Positions 10,426 to 21,800 of a DNA stretch of 64,000 nucleotides are shown piece by piece. The notes under the pieces were generated by a model that worked only from the letters and a program-made list of their open reading frames with translations, ran no database searches and was not told the origin of the DNA. This DNA is from Plasmopara viticola (taxonomy: Eukaryota > Oomycota > Peronosporomycetes > Peronosporales > Peronosporaceae): the NCBI GenBank assembly GCA_001695595.3, contig MBPM02000072.1, positions 1-64,000 of the forward strand, written 5' to 3'. How positions within the stretch are numbered: position 1 is the first letter of the stretch; each line of letters opens with the position of its first letter. A program made the position numbers and the translations under genes.

Positions 10426-10507
10426 ATTAGTGTGCCCGAGTGGTCTAAGGAGGTAGACTCAAGTTCTACTGTGTTTGCACTCGTGGGTTCAAATCCCACC
10501 GCTGACA
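10426..10507 (+). tRNA. tRNA-Leu(CAA)-like, type B
   Basis: 82 nt, consensus. Confidence 0.65.
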
Positions 10508-10802
10508 TGTCCACACTTTTTCAAACAAACTAATTTTGTCAGCGACGAAAGCCCGTGTCCCAATCATTAATTTCATTCTATGTGCACTCTATTGCCGCAT
10601 CTTTGTAGAAGTGAATCTCTCCAAAGAACTCGCCATGGATCACACTCGCCAGTCTTCATAGTCAGCATCTATTCGCTAGCTGGACAGCAGACCCAAATAA
10701 AATGAAGCAATGCAAATGTGAGTACAGCGATTCTCTTCTACTTAAAGTGTATGCTGCTCGTAGAATTGCATCTGAAACTGATGAGGATTACCCATCCACA
10801 TT

Positions 10803-10884
10803 GTCAGTGTGCCCGAGTGGTCTAAGGGGGTAGACTCAAGTTCTACTGTGTTCGCACTCGTGGGTTCAAATCCCACCGCTGACA
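10803..10884 (+). tRNA. tRNA-Leu(CAA), type A
   Basis: 82 nt, consensus. Confidence 0.92.
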
Positions 10885-11165
10885 TGTCAACACTTTTTGG
10901 AGAAGCGAGTTTTGTCAGTGACGAAAGGCCGTGTTGCAAATCGTCGTCCTCACTCTTTAGCACTCGATTGCCACTTCTTTGTGAAAGTGAATCTTATCAC
11001 ACAAATTTGCCATCGTCTGTCTTCGTACACAGCATCTATTCATTAGCGGGACAGCAATACCGAGAAAAAAGGCAATGTATTTGCTTGTAAAGCAGTGCTT
11101 GTCTGCTAAAAGTGTATGTTACTTGTAATGATCTACTTAACACCAATTAGCTTCTAATCTCTTCA

Positions 11166-11247
11166 ATTAGTGTGCCCGAGTGGTCTAAGGAGGTAGACTC
11201 AAGTTCTACTGTGTTTGCACTCGTGGGTTCAAATCCCACCGCTGACA
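11166..11247 (+). tRNA. tRNA-Leu(CAA)-like, type B
   Basis: 82 nt, consensus. Confidence 0.65.
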
Positions 11248-11542
11248 TGTCCACACTTTTTCAAACAAACTAATTTTGTCAGCGACGAAAGCCCGTGTCC
11301 CAATCATTAATTTCATTCTATGTGCACTCTGTTGCCGCATCTTTGTAGAAGTGAATCTCTCCAAAGAACTCGCCATGGATCACACTCGCCAGTCTTCATA
11401 GTCAGCATCTATTCGCTAGCTGGACAGCAGACCCAAATAAAATGAAGCAATGCAAATGAGAGTACAGCGATTCTCTTCTACTTAAAGTGTATGCTGCTCG
11501 TAGAATTGCATCTGAAACTGATGAGGATTACCCATCCACATT

Positions 11543-11624
11543 GTCAGTGTGCCCGAGTGGTCTAAGGGGGTAGACTCAAGTTCTACTGTGTTCGCACTCG
11601 TGGGTTCAAATCCCACCGCTGACA
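11543..11624 (+). tRNA. tRNA-Leu(CAA), type A
   Basis: 82 nt, consensus. Confidence 0.92.
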
Positions 11625-11903
11625 TGTCAACACTTTTTGGAGAAGCGAATTTTGTCAGTGACGAAAGGCCGTGTTGCAAATCGTCGTCCTCACTCTTTAG
11701 CACTCGATTGCCACTTCTTTGTGAAAGTGAATCTTATCACACAAATTTGCCATCGTCTGTCTTCGTACACAGCATCTATTCATTAGCGGGACAGCAATAC
11801 CGAGAAAAAAGGCAATGTATTGCTAGTAAAGCATGCTTGTCTGCTAAAAGTGTATGTTACTTGTAATGATCTACTTAACTCCAATTAGCTTCTAATCTCT
11901 TCA

Positions 11904-11985
11904 ATTAGTGTGCCCGAGTGGTCTAAGGAGGTAGACTCAAGTTCTACTGTGTTTGCACTCGTGGGTTCAAATCCCACCGCTGACA
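11904..11985 (+). tRNA. tRNA-Leu(CAA)-like, type B
   Basis: 82 nt, consensus. Confidence 0.65.
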
Positions 11986-12280
11986 TGTCCACACTTTTTC
12001 AAACAAACTAATTTTGTCAGCGACGAAAGCCCGTGTCCCAATCATTAATTTCATTCTATGTGCACTCTGTTGCCGCATCTTTGTAGAAGTGAATCTCTCC
12101 AAAGAACTCGCCATGGATCACACTCGCCAGTCTTCATAGTCAGCATCTATTCGCTAGCTGGACAGCAGACCCAAATAAAATGAAGCAATGCAAATGAGAG
12201 TACAGCGATTCTCTTCTACTTAAAGTGTATGCTGCTCGTAGAATTGCATCTGAAACTGATGAGGATTACCCATCCACATT

Positions 12281-12362
12281 GTCAGTGTGCCCGAGTGGTC
12301 TAAGGGGGTAGACTCAAGTTCTACTGTGTTCGCACTCGTGGGTTCAAATCCCACCGCTGACA
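12281..12362 (+). tRNA. tRNA-Leu(CAA), type A
   Basis: 82 nt, consensus. Confidence 0.92.
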
Positions 12363-12642
12363 TGTCAACACTTTTTGGAGAAGCGAGTTTTGTCAGTGAC
12401 GAAAGGCCGTGTTGCAAATCGTCGCCCTCACTCTTTAGCACTCGATTGCCACTTCTTTGTGAAAGTGAATCTTATCACACAAATTTGCCATCGTCTGTCT
12501 TCGTACACAGCATCTATTCATTAGCGGGACAGCAATACCGAGAAAAAAGGCAATGTATTGCTTGTAAAGCAGTGCTTGTCTGCTAAAAGTGTATGTTACT
12601 TGTAATGATCTACTTAACACCAATTAGCTTCTAATCTCTTCA

Positions 12643-12724
12643 ATTAGTGTGCCCGAGTGGTCTAAGGAGGTAGACTCAAGTTCTACTGTGTTTGCACTCG
12701 TGGGTTCAAATCCCACCGCTGACA
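12643..12724 (+). tRNA. tRNA-Leu(CAA)-like, type B
   Basis: 82 nt, consensus. Confidence 0.65.
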
Positions 12725-13019
12725 TGTCCACACTTTTTCAAACAAACTAATTTTGTCAGCGACGAAAGCCCGTGTCCCAATCATTAATTTCATTCTATGT
12801 GCACTCTGTTGCCGCATCTTTGTAGAAGTGAATCTCTCCAAAGAACTCGCCATGGATCACACTCGCCAGTCTTCATAGTCAGCATCTATTCGCTAGCTGG
12901 ACAGCAGACCCAAATAAAATGAAGCAATGCAAATGAGAGTACAGCGATTCTCTTCTACTTAAAGTGTATGCTGCTCGTAGAATTGCATCTGAAACTGATG
13001 AGGATTACCCATCCACATT

Positions 13020-13101
13020 GTCAGTGTGCCCGAGTGGTCTAAGGGGGTAGACTCAAGTTCTACTGTGTTCGCACTCGTGGGTTCAAATCCCACCGCTGAC
13101 A
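13020..13101 (+). tRNA. tRNA-Leu(CAA), type A
   Basis: 82 nt, consensus. Confidence 0.92.
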
Positions 13102-13382
13102 TGTCAACACTTTTTGGAGAAGCGAATTTTGTCAGTGACGAAAGGCCGTGTTGCAAATCGTCGTCCTCACTCTTTAGCACTCGATTGCCACTTCTTTGTG
13201 AAAGTGAATCTTATCACACAAATTTGCCATCGTCTGTCTTCGTACACAGCATCTATTCATTAGCGGGACAGCAATACCGAGAAAAAAGGCAATGTGGTTG
13301 CTAGTAAAGCAATGCTTGTCTGCTAAAAGTGTATGTTACTTGTAATGATCTACTTAACTCCAATTGAGTTCTAATCCCTTCA

Positions 13383-13464
13383 ATTAGTGTGCCCGAGTGG
13401 TCTAAGGAGGTAGACTCAAGTTCTACTGTGTTTGCACTCGTTGGTTCAAATCCCACCGCTGACA
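13383..13464 (+). tRNA. tRNA-Leu(CAA)-like, type B, T stem mismatch
   Basis: 82 nt; GTTGG in the T stem as in the copy at 5997. Confidence 0.55.
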
Positions 13465-13759
13465 TGTCCACACTTTTTCAAACAAACTAATTTTGTCAGC
13501 GACGAAAGCCCGTGTCCCAATCATTAATTTCATTCTATGTGCACTCTATTGCCGCATCTTTGTAGAAGTGAATCTCTCCAAAGAACTCGCCATGGATCAC
13601 ACTCGCCAGTCTTCATAGTCAGCATCTATTCGCTAGCTGGACAGCAGACCCAAATAAAATGAAGCAATGCAAATGTGAGTACAGCGATTCTCTTCTACTT
13701 AAAGTGTATGCTGCTCGTAGAATTGCATCTGAAACTGATGAGGATTACCCATCCACATT

Positions 13760-13841
13760 GTCAGTGTGCCCGTGTGGTCTAAGGGGGTAGACTCAAGTTC
13801 TACTGTGTTCGCACTCGTGGGTTCAAATCCCACCGCTGACA
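13760..13841 (+). tRNA. tRNA-Leu(CAA), type A
   Basis: 82 nt; A14 is T, the same change as in the copy at 839, probably spread by exchange. Confidence 0.75.
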
Positions 13842-14111
13842 TGTCAACACTTTTTGGAGAAGCGAATTTTGTCAGTGACGAAAGGCCGTGTTGCAAATCG
13901 TCGTCCTCACTCTTTAGCACTCGATTGCCACTTCTTTGTGAAAGTGAATCTTATCACACAAATTTGCCATCGTCTGTCTTCGTACACAGCATCTATTCAT
14001 TAGCGGGACAGCAATACCGAGAAAAAAGGCAATGTGGTTGCTAGTAAAGCAATGCTTGTCTGCTAAAAGTGTATGTTTCTTGTAATGATCTACCTAACTC
14101 CAATCCCTTCA

Positions 14112-14193
14112 ATTAGTGTGCCCGAGTGGTCTAAGGAGGTAGACTCAAGTTCTACTGTGTTTGCACTCGTGGGTTCAAATCCCACCGCTGACA
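14112..14193 (+). tRNA. tRNA-Leu(CAA)-like, type B
   Basis: 82 nt, consensus body; about 11 bp of the leader region are deleted. Confidence 0.65.
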
Positions 14194-14488
14194 TGTCCAC
14201 ACTTTTTCAAACAAACTAATTTTGTCAGCGACGAAAGCCCGTGTCCCAATCATTAATTTCATTCTATGTGCACTCTATTGCCGCATCTTTGTAGAAGTGA
14301 ATCTCTCCAAAGAACTCGCCATGGATCACACTCGCCAGTCTTCATAGTCAGCATCTATTCGCTAGCTGGACAGCAGACCCAAATAAAATGAAGCAATGCA
14401 AATGTGAGTACAGCGATTCTCTTCTACTTAAAGTGTATGCTGCTCGTAGAATTGCATCTGAAACTGATGAGGATTACCCATCCACATT

Positions 14489-14570
14489 GTCAGTGTGCCC
14501 GAGTGGTCTAAGGGGGTAGACTCAAGTTCTACTGTGTTCGCACTCGTGGGTTCAAATCCCACCGCTGACA
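14489..14570 (+). tRNA. tRNA-Leu(CAA), type A
   Basis: 82 nt, consensus. Confidence 0.92.
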
Positions 14571-14851
14571 TGTCAACACTTTTTGGAGAAGCGAGTTTTG
14601 TCAGTGACGAAAGGCCGTGTTGCAAATCGTCGTCCTCACTCTTTAGCACTCGATTGCCACTTCTTTGTGAAAGTGAATCTTATCACACAAATTTGCCATC
14701 GTCTGTCTTCGTACACAGCATCTATTCATTAGCGGGACAGCAATACCGAGAAAAAAGGCAATGTATTTGCTTGTAAAGCAGTGCTTGTCTGCTAAAAGTG
14801 TATGTTACTTGTAATGATCTACTTAACACCAATTAGCTTCTAATCTCTTCA

Positions 14852-14933
14852 ATTAGTGTGCCCGAGTGGTCTAAGGAGGTAGACTCAAGTTCTACTGTGT
14901 TTGCACTCGTGGGTTCAAATCCCACCGCTGACA
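14852..14933 (+). tRNA. tRNA-Leu(CAA)-like, type B
   Basis: 82 nt, consensus. Confidence 0.65.
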
Positions 14934-15228
14934 TGTCCACACTTTTTCAAACAAACTAATTTTGTCAGCGACGAAAGCCCGTGTCCCAATCATTAATTTC
15001 ATTCTATGTGCACTCTATTGCCGCATCTTTGTAGAAGTGAATCTCTCCAAAGAACTCGCCATGGATCACACTCGCCAGTCTTCATAGTCAGCATCTATTC
15101 GCTAGCTGGACAGCAGACCCAAATAAAATGAAGCAATGCAAATGTGAGTACAGCGATTCTCTTCTACTTAAAGTGTATGCTGCTCGTAGAATTGCATCTG
15201 AAACTGATGAGGATTACCCATCCACATT

Positions 15229-15309
15229 GTCAGTGTGCCCGAGTGGTCTAAGGGGTAGACTCAAGTTCTACTGTGTTCGCACTCGTGGGTTCAAATCCCA
15301 CCGCTGACA
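15229..15309 (+). tRNA. tRNA-Leu(CAA), type A, one G short
   Basis: 81 nt with GGGG. Confidence 0.8.
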
Positions 15310-15590
15310 TGTCAACACTTTTTGGAGAAGCGAGTTTTGTCAGTGACGAAAGGCCGTGTTGCAAATCGTCGTCCTCACTCTTTAGCACTCGATTGCCACT
15401 TCTTTGTGAAAGTGAATCTTATCACACAAATTTGCCATCGTCTGTCTTCGTACACAGCATCTATTCATTAGCGGGACAGCAATACCGAGAAAAAAGGCAA
15501 TGTATTTGCTAGTAAAGCAGTGCTTGTCTGCTAAAAGTGTATGTTACTTGTAATAATCTACTTAACACCAATTAGCTTCTAATCTCTTCA

Positions 15591-15672
15591 ATTAGTGTGC
15601 CCGAGTGGTCTAAGGAGGTAGACTCAAGTTCTACTGTGTTTGCACTCGTGGGTTCAAATCCCACCGCTGACA
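15591..15672 (+). tRNA. tRNA-Leu(CAA)-like, type B
   Basis: 82 nt, consensus. Confidence 0.65.
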
Positions 15673-15967
15673 TGTCCACACTTTTTCAAACAAACTAATT
15701 TTGTCAGCGACGAAAGCCCGTGTCCCAATCATTAATTTCATTCTATGTGCACTCTATTGCCGCATCTTTGTAGAAGTGAATCTCTCCAAAGAACTCGCCA
15801 TGGATCACACTCGCCAGTCTTCATAGTCAGCATCTATTCGCTAGCTGGACAGCAGACCCAAATAAAATGAAGCAATGCAAATGTGAGTACAGCGATTCTC
15901 TTCTACTTAAAGTGTATGCTGCTCGTAGAATTGCATCTGAAACTGATGAGGATTACCCATCCACATT

Positions 15968-16049
15968 GTCAGTGTGCCCGAGTGGTCTAAGGGGGTAGAC
16001 TCAAGTTCTACTGTGTTCGCACTCGTGGGTTCAAATCCCACCGCTGACA
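15968..16049 (+). tRNA. tRNA-Leu(CAA), type A
   Basis: 82 nt, consensus. Confidence 0.92.
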
Positions 16050-16330
16050 TGTCAACACTTTTTGGAGAAGCGAATTTTGTCAGTGACGAAAGGCCGTGTT
16101 GCAAATCGTCGTCCTCACTCTTTAGCACTCGATTGCCACTTCTTTGTGAAAGTGAATCTTATCACACAAATTTGCCATCGTCTGTCTTCGTACACAGCAT
16201 CTATTCATTAGCGGGACAGCAATACCGAGAAAAAAGGCAATGTATTTGCTTGTAAAGCAGTGCTTGTCTGCTAAAAGTGTATGTTACTTGTAATGATCTA
16301 CTTAACACCAATTAGCTTCTAATCTCTTCA

Positions 16331-16412
16331 ATTAGTGTGCCCGAGTGGTCTAAGGAGGTAGACTCAAGTTCTACTGTGTTTGCACTCGTGGGTTCAAATC
16401 CCACCGCTGACA
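16331..16412 (+). tRNA. tRNA-Leu(CAA)-like, type B
   Basis: 82 nt, consensus. Confidence 0.65.
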
Positions 16413-16707
16413 TGTCCACACTTTTTCAAACAAACTAATTTTGTCAGCGACGAAAGCCCGTGTCCCAATCATTAATTTCATTCTATGTGCACTCTATTGC
16501 CGCATCTTTGTAGAAGTGAATCTCTCCAAAGAACTCGCCATGGATCACACTCGCCAGTCTTCATAGTCAGCATCTATTCGCTAGCTGGACAGCAGACCCA
16601 AATAAAATGAAGCAATGCAAATGTGAGTACAGCGATTCTCTTCTACTTAAAGTGTATGCTGCTCGTAGAATTGCATCTGAAACTGATGAGGATTACCCAT
16701 CCACATT

Positions 16708-16788
16708 GTCAGTGTGCCCGAGTGGTCTAAGGGGGTAGACTCAAGTTCTACTGTGTTCGCACTCGTGGGTTCAATCCCACCGCTGACA
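16708..16788 (+). tRNA. tRNA-Leu(CAA), type A, T loop one base short
   Basis: 81 nt. The T loop is TTCAAT (six bases) and the B box is broken to GGTTCAATCC; likely non-functional if the sequence is right. Confidence 0.6.
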
Positions 16789-17069
16789 TGTCAACACTTT
16801 TTGGAGAAGCGAATTTTGTCAGTGACGAAAGGCCGTGTTGCAAATCGTCGTCCTCACTCTTTAGCACTCGATTGCCACTTCTTTGTGAAAGTGAATCTTA
16901 TCACACAAATTTGCCATCGTCTGTCTTCGTACACAGCATCTATTCATTAGCGGGACAGCAATACCGAGAAAAAAGGCAATGTATTTGCTTGTAAAGCAGT
17001 GCTTGTCTGCTAAAAGTGTATGTTACTTGTAATGATCTACTTAACACCAATTAGCTTCTAATCTTTTCA

Positions 17070-17151
17070 ATTAGTGTGCCCGAGTGGTCTAAGGAGGTAG
17101 ACTCAAGTTCTACTGTGTTTGCACTCGTGGGTTCAAATCCCACCGCTGACA
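17070..17151 (+). tRNA. tRNA-Leu(CAA)-like, hybrid B body / A 3' flank
   Basis: The gene is type B up to TTTG, but trailer and spacer (TGTCAACACTTTTTGG) are type A, so the exchange point is in the last third of the gene or just after it. Confidence 0.65.
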
Positions 17152-17431
17152 TGTCAACACTTTTTGGAGAAGCGAGTTTTGTCAGTGACGAAAGGCCGTG
17201 TTGCAAATCGTCGCCCTCACTCTTTAGCACTCGATCGCCACTTCTTTGTGAAAGTGAATCTTATCACACAAATTTGCCATCGTCTGTCTTCGTACACAGC
17301 ATCTATTCATTAGCGGGACAGCAATACCGAGAAAAAAGGAATGTATTTGCTAGTAAAGCAGTGCTTGTCTGCTAAAAGTGTATGTTACTTGTAATGATCT
17401 ACTTAACACCAATTAGCTTCTAATCTCTTCA

Positions 17432-17513
17432 ATTAGTGTGCCCGAGTGGACTAAGGAGGTAGACTCAAGTTCTACTGTGTTTGCACCCGTGGGTTCAAAT
17501 CCCACCGCTGACA
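17432..17513 (+). tRNA. tRNA-Leu(CAA)-like, type B, three changes
   Basis: 82 nt. T19 is A (GTGGACTAAG), T56 is C (GCACCCGTG), and the trailer reads TGTCAGCAC. Last whole gene before the retrotransposon. Confidence 0.55.
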
Positions 17514-17807
17514 TGTCAGCACTTTTTCAAACAAACTAATTTTGTCAGCGACGAAAGCCCGTGTCCCAATCATTAATTTCATTCTATGTGCACTCTATTG
17601 CCGCATCTTTGTAGAAGTGAATCTCTCCAAAGAACTCGCCATGGATCACACTCGCCAGTCTTCATAGTCAGCATCTATTCGCTAGCTGGACAGCAGACCC
17701 AAATAAAATGAAGCAATGCAAATGTGAGTACAGCGATTCTCTTCTACTTAAAGTGTATGCTGCTCGTAGAATTGCATCTGAAACTGATGAGGATTACCCA
17801 TCCACAT

Positions 17808-17824
17808 TGTCAGTGTGCCCGAGT
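17808..17824 (+). repeat. Target-site duplication, left copy
   Basis: TGTCAGTGTGCCCGAGT, 17 bp, abuts the 3' end of the retrotransposon. It spans one leader base and nt 1-16 of a type A tRNA gene. Confidence 0.88.
17809..17824 (+). pseudogene. 5' fragment of type A tRNA-Leu(CAA)
   Basis: Only nt 1-16 (GTCAGTGTGCCCGAGT) remain to the left of the retrotransposon. The same bases recur at 25642-25657, where the rest of the gene follows. Confidence 0.9.
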
Positions 17825-18206
17825 TCAAGTAGTCTGTATTACTTAATACGACATCCACTTCTCTATGCCTAGGTCGTTTAACTAATAGACAATCTACTAC
17901 CTGTCTACAGGTTAACTTGAGGTTTTCTTCTAATTGTTTGGTGTGACAAGCACTTTGATCGGCCGGATAGAAGTGATTGATTTTAATTCACAATCCTTCA
18001 CCGGGACCAGTATTTCTGTTGGTTTCGCGGATATCCACTTGGACGTGATAGTTGACCTACCTAGCAAAGTATTGACCTCCCATGTACAGTTCGAAGCCTT
18101 GTCCGTCGTTGCGGGAAGCGAAGCCGGTGTTCCAGCTCTCGGTCCGCTGCAGACACGCCGGCTTAGAGCGGTCAACCACTATCTCCACAACAGAATTCGG
18201 GCTCGA

Positions 18207-18251
18207 GCCGCCCGTCGCCCTTTCGGGCCCTGGCGACGACCCTCTAGTCTC
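18207..18251 (-). repeat. 45-bp 3' UTR repeat, copy 2 in RNA order
   Basis: Matches 18362-18406 at 43 of 45 bases, with start points 155 bp apart. Confidence 0.9.
18213..18238 (-). other. 3' UTR hairpin with GAAA tetraloop
   Basis: On the element strand CGTC pairs with GACG and GCCC with GGGC around a GAAA (GNRA-type) loop, with a 6-nt bulge on the 5' side. Alternatively CGTCGCC pairs straight with GGCGACG. Confidence 0.6.
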
Positions 18252-18361
18252 CGAAACTGAAGTGGAGAAGTGGAGGCTCACTCTTTGGACGCGCAGCCCT
18301 GATGCAGCGCCTCGACCACAGGGTCCTCTACCGCAGCAACTGGATCGAGAGTCAGGCTCAG

Positions 18362-18406
18362 GCCGCCCGTCACCCTTTCGGGCCCTGGCGACGACCGTCT
18401 AGTCTC
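18362..18406 (-). repeat. 45-bp 3' UTR repeat, copy 1 in RNA order
   Basis: Differs from the other copy at two positions. One lies in the hairpin stem and turns a G-C pair into G-U. Confidence 0.9.
18368..18393 (-). other. 3' UTR hairpin with GAAA tetraloop, G-U variant
   Basis: Same fold as 18213-18238. The stem strand is GGGTGACG, so one pair becomes a wobble and the fold is kept. Confidence 0.6.
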
Positions 18407-18549
18407 TGACCTCGGTCCAGTCGTCTTGGTCGGGGGGGCCCTGGGGAAGCACTGGTTGCTGGTTGAGTTCATCCTGGCTACTTGGGGCTTGATCGGCTTG
18501 ACTTGGGTACTTGGAGGAAAATTGGAAAGTGAGGATGTGTGTTATGAGG

Positions 18550-18631
18550 CACAAAATCACCTCTATATCTTATCCCCTCCGAAAATCGATCACAAAATCA
18601 CCTCTAGATCTTATCCCCTCCGAAAATCGAT
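18550..18631. repeat. Two tandem 41-bp repeats in the 3' UTR
   Basis: Units 18550-18590 and 18591-18631 differ by one base (CTATATC against CTAGATC). A faint third trace (CTTATCCCCCGTC) follows near 18664. Confidence 0.92.
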
Positions 18632-18823
18632 CGCTCTTAAAATAATATTCTGACCTGTCAGACTTATCCCCCGTCTAAGCCGATCACTTCGGGACATGAT
18701 ATTCTGTAAAAATTCATATACAGTATCACAGGTAAACCGAAATTTTGGCCAATTTTGGAGCCGAATTGAGTCCGCCGGCGAAAAGAAACGGCTGAGGCGA
18801 AGTGTTGGTAGAAGTAGGGACGG

Positions 18824-21800
18824 CTACAGGAAACGCACAGCAAACAGCGGAGCGTTGGTGCGCATAAAGGCACCCATCGAGCGAGAGCATCGGAGCCGGG
18901 TCAGCACAGAATGGAGCGATGCTTGCTGGTCTTCGTCGTACACCCTACGTTTGCATGCACGCACGTGGGCACTAAGTGTGGTGTACACGACCCGGAGCGC
19001 AGGCACCAGAGGCAAAAGCTCACGCTGGCGGAACAATCCGTCATTGCGCACTGTCCACAGCAAGTGGAGCGTGATGCAACGTGTGATCTGCCACAGATCA
19101 TGCACCACGGCGGCATGGTCGTGCCAAGCGGATGTAAGGGCTGGTGGGCGACCAAGGGCGATGTCGAGCCATGTCGGTGTGGTGACAAAGAAAGCTGACC
19201 AGTCCCGAAACAGAACTGGCCATAGCTCGGCTGGTAGAACGCACTCAAAGAACAGGTGCCGCTCTGTTTCCACTGCGTTGCATCCGCTGCGTACGCAGTA
19301 GATGATGCCAGGATGCGCCTCGCGCAGAAAAGAGAATCGTGAACGCACTGGCAACAGACGGAAGGCGAGTCGGAATTGCAGATCTTCGTATACAGGAAGC
19401 AGCAGCCGACGTAAACGCTTGGACTGTTCCACGAAAACTTTGATGTCGATTGTTGTGGCGTGCTCATCGTGCAGCTGGATTGGGTGTGGCTTCGTGGGCG
19501 TGGGGATCTTCCACACAAGCAGGAGCAACTGGGAACGTGGTACTAAGGGCGCAACACAGACGCGTTCCCCCACGCGCACGCCAACGTATGGTGCAGTGGG
19601 ACACACCCAGGCCACGCCTGGAGGCGGAAGCGGTGTATTGGCGCATAGATCCCGTAGTCGCTCGAAGACTTGTGTGGCTTCGTGATGCAGGCGTCGGAGC
19701 CACTGGTACTGCTGGTACACAGGGACTGACGTGAGCCGGTAGTCAATGTGTCCGCGCGCAAACGCATCAGCATCCGGCCATGCACCGCCAGCGTTCAAAA
19801 AGTCAGCAAGACACCGAAGTTTGAAAGTTGTTGCGGTGTGCTGGCGGTAGCTGCGCTGGGGCTCGGCAACCATGCAAAGACTACGCCGCTGTACTTTTGA
19901 GCTGCTAACACGGGCGGCGAGTTCAAACTGGAAATCAGCGTCGGCGTGGAACCAAATCGGTTGGTTCAGCACATAGCCGAGGCGGGCGAGGGGGGCGAGG
20001 TCTCGCCATGTGACTTCCCACTTGGTCATATACCATAGACGCCAGACTTGGCGCCACCACTGTGACAACACATCCCACCGCAGCAGAGCGCCGTGGCGCA
20101 TGGGGCTAACCGTAAGATAGTCGAGAGGACGCCGGGGACCCCAAGTGGGCAACACAAGCGACAGAAGCACGACTCCTGGTGTGGTCCAGTTACATTGGGA
20201 CGAGGTCGACGCAGCGATGAACTGGAGCAGCACGCTGAGCTTTTGACGCTTGAGTGAGGCTTCGATGCTGGGTACTGACAGACCACCGTCGGAGCGAGGT
20301 TGATACAGAAACTCCTTGGGAATCAGCTGGACGTGTTTGGCGTTGCGTTCGTAGCGACGTGCAAGTACAAAGCGGTTGAGCGTGGACTGCCACTGCTTAA
20401 CGATCCGCTGCGGGATTGGCACATGCACAGTGTAGTGCCACAACCGAGAAAGCACCATTGTTAGCGCAACCAGCAGGCGTCCTCGCAAGGTGCGAGCGCG
20501 ACGAAACCATTGGAGAAAACATTCGTAGAATCGCCTGTCCAAGAGCTCTATGATGGCGTTTTCAACAGGATCCTGACCAAACAGGATGCCCAGAAACTTG
20601 ACCGTCTCACCACGCTGGAGCAACTTGACACCAGAAAAACAAGGAGGGTTTGTCCGTCGGTTTAGAGGCATAAGCACGCATTTGGCATAGTTGAGCTTGG
20701 CTCCGGAGCCATCGCAGTACAGCTGAACCAGGTCAAGCTGTGCCTGGATGCCGGACACCGAGCCAGAGAGCAACGTTGTGTCATCAGCAAAAAAGACGCT
20801 GGTGGCGGTGTGGTCTTCGGTGAGGCAAACACCATGCTCTTCATGCTGTCGGAGCAGGTTCCCCAGTGGCTCGATAGCCATAAGAAACAGCAGCGCTGAG
20901 AGTGGGTCGCCTTGCTTGACTCCTCTTGTGGGGAAAATCGGCGGCTGGATGTGACCGTTGAGCAAGAGGTGTGCTTGTGGGGCGGTGTAAAGCAACCTCG
21001 CCCAGTTGGTGAAGGCGCCGCCGCAACCCATGCGATCGAGCACTTGAAACATGTAGTCCCAGTCGACCCGATCGTACGCCTTCTCGAAATCGAGAAACAA
21101 AGCGTAGGCTTCTTCGTCGCGTGCAGTCGTGAGGTCTTGCAGATCGGCCATGAACCGCACATGATGATGAATAGACCGACCCTTGACGAACGCCTTCTGG
21201 TCGGTGTGTATAAGCTCAGGAAGGCAGTGCTGGAGGCGGTAGGTCAAGACCTTGGATAACGCCTTCACGTCAACGCCAATGAGCGAGATCGGCCGAAAGT
21301 TTCCGGGGTCGTCACGCGAGCCTTTCTTGTGCAACATGCACACAGCCGACTTGCGCTGGGAAGGGAGGAGCTCACCTCGTGCCAACTGATAATTGAACAC
21401 TATGCTCAGACATTCCCCGAAAACGTCGGGCGCGACCTGATAGAAGCCAGCTGTGAGACCGTCCATGCCAGGCGCGGAGTTGGTCTTCATATGCTTGAGC
21501 GCGTCAGCAAGATTGGCTCCGGAAATCGGGGCGTTGAGACGGTCTTGTTCATCGGTTGTTAGACGCTTGTCAATCGTGTTCAACAGCTTTCGTCGGCTGC
21601 TGGGATTGATGGGTGGTAATGGTCCAGCAGGATTGGCAGCATCGCCCAGGATACAAACCCAGTGGGCCCGAAAGCATGCTGAGATGTCCGCTGAGTTTTG
21701 CGAGATGTCGCCGCTGGGAGTCCGAACTTGTTCAATGCTGACCCGTCGGAGTGATGGGTCGATCGGACGGAAGAAGTACGTGGAAGACGTCTCGGCCTTC

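Larger units (their letters stand above)
1..17824 (+). repeat. Tandem tRNA-Leu(CAA) array, left part
   Basis: About 24 dimeric units of roughly 740 bp follow one another head to tail, each with a type A and a type B tRNA gene on the plus strand. The window opens inside a B-to-A spacer. Units are nearly identical, and differences are mostly single-base indels and a few shared substitutions in the spacers. Irregular units are a shortened B-to-A spacer near 681-838 and extra half-units (hybrid genes) at 1201 and 17070. The array stops at nt 16 of a type A gene where the retrotransposon begins. No protein gene is supported here. The array could serve UUG decoding, or act as a Pol III/TFIIIC-bound chromatin block; the sequence does not decide. 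Confidence 0.96.
17825..18823 (-). other. 3' UTR of the retrotransposon
   Basis: The 999 bases after the ORF2 stop have no credible ORF. They contain a 41-bp repeat in two copies, a 45-bp repeat in two copies that forms hairpins, and an AT-richer terminal stretch ending, on the element strand, in CAGACTACTTGA. LINE reverse transcriptases usually recognise their 3' UTR, so these structures are candidates for that role. Confidence 0.8.

Noticed and set aside
1..17824. CRISPR-like array
   Set aside because: Both repeat and spacer are conserved, the unit is about 740 bp, and there are no cas genes.
17825..17840. Left junction read as a tRNA with an internal deletion (TTCAAGTAGTCTGT compared with CTCAAGTTCTACTGT)
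   Set aside because: The similarity is partial and needs gaps. The exact 17-bp duplication at the other end explains the junction better.
18192..18206. GAATTCGGGCTCGAG looking like a cloning adapter
   Set aside because: The second copy of the 3' UTR repeat has a related but different sequence in front of it, so this is natural sequence rather than vector.
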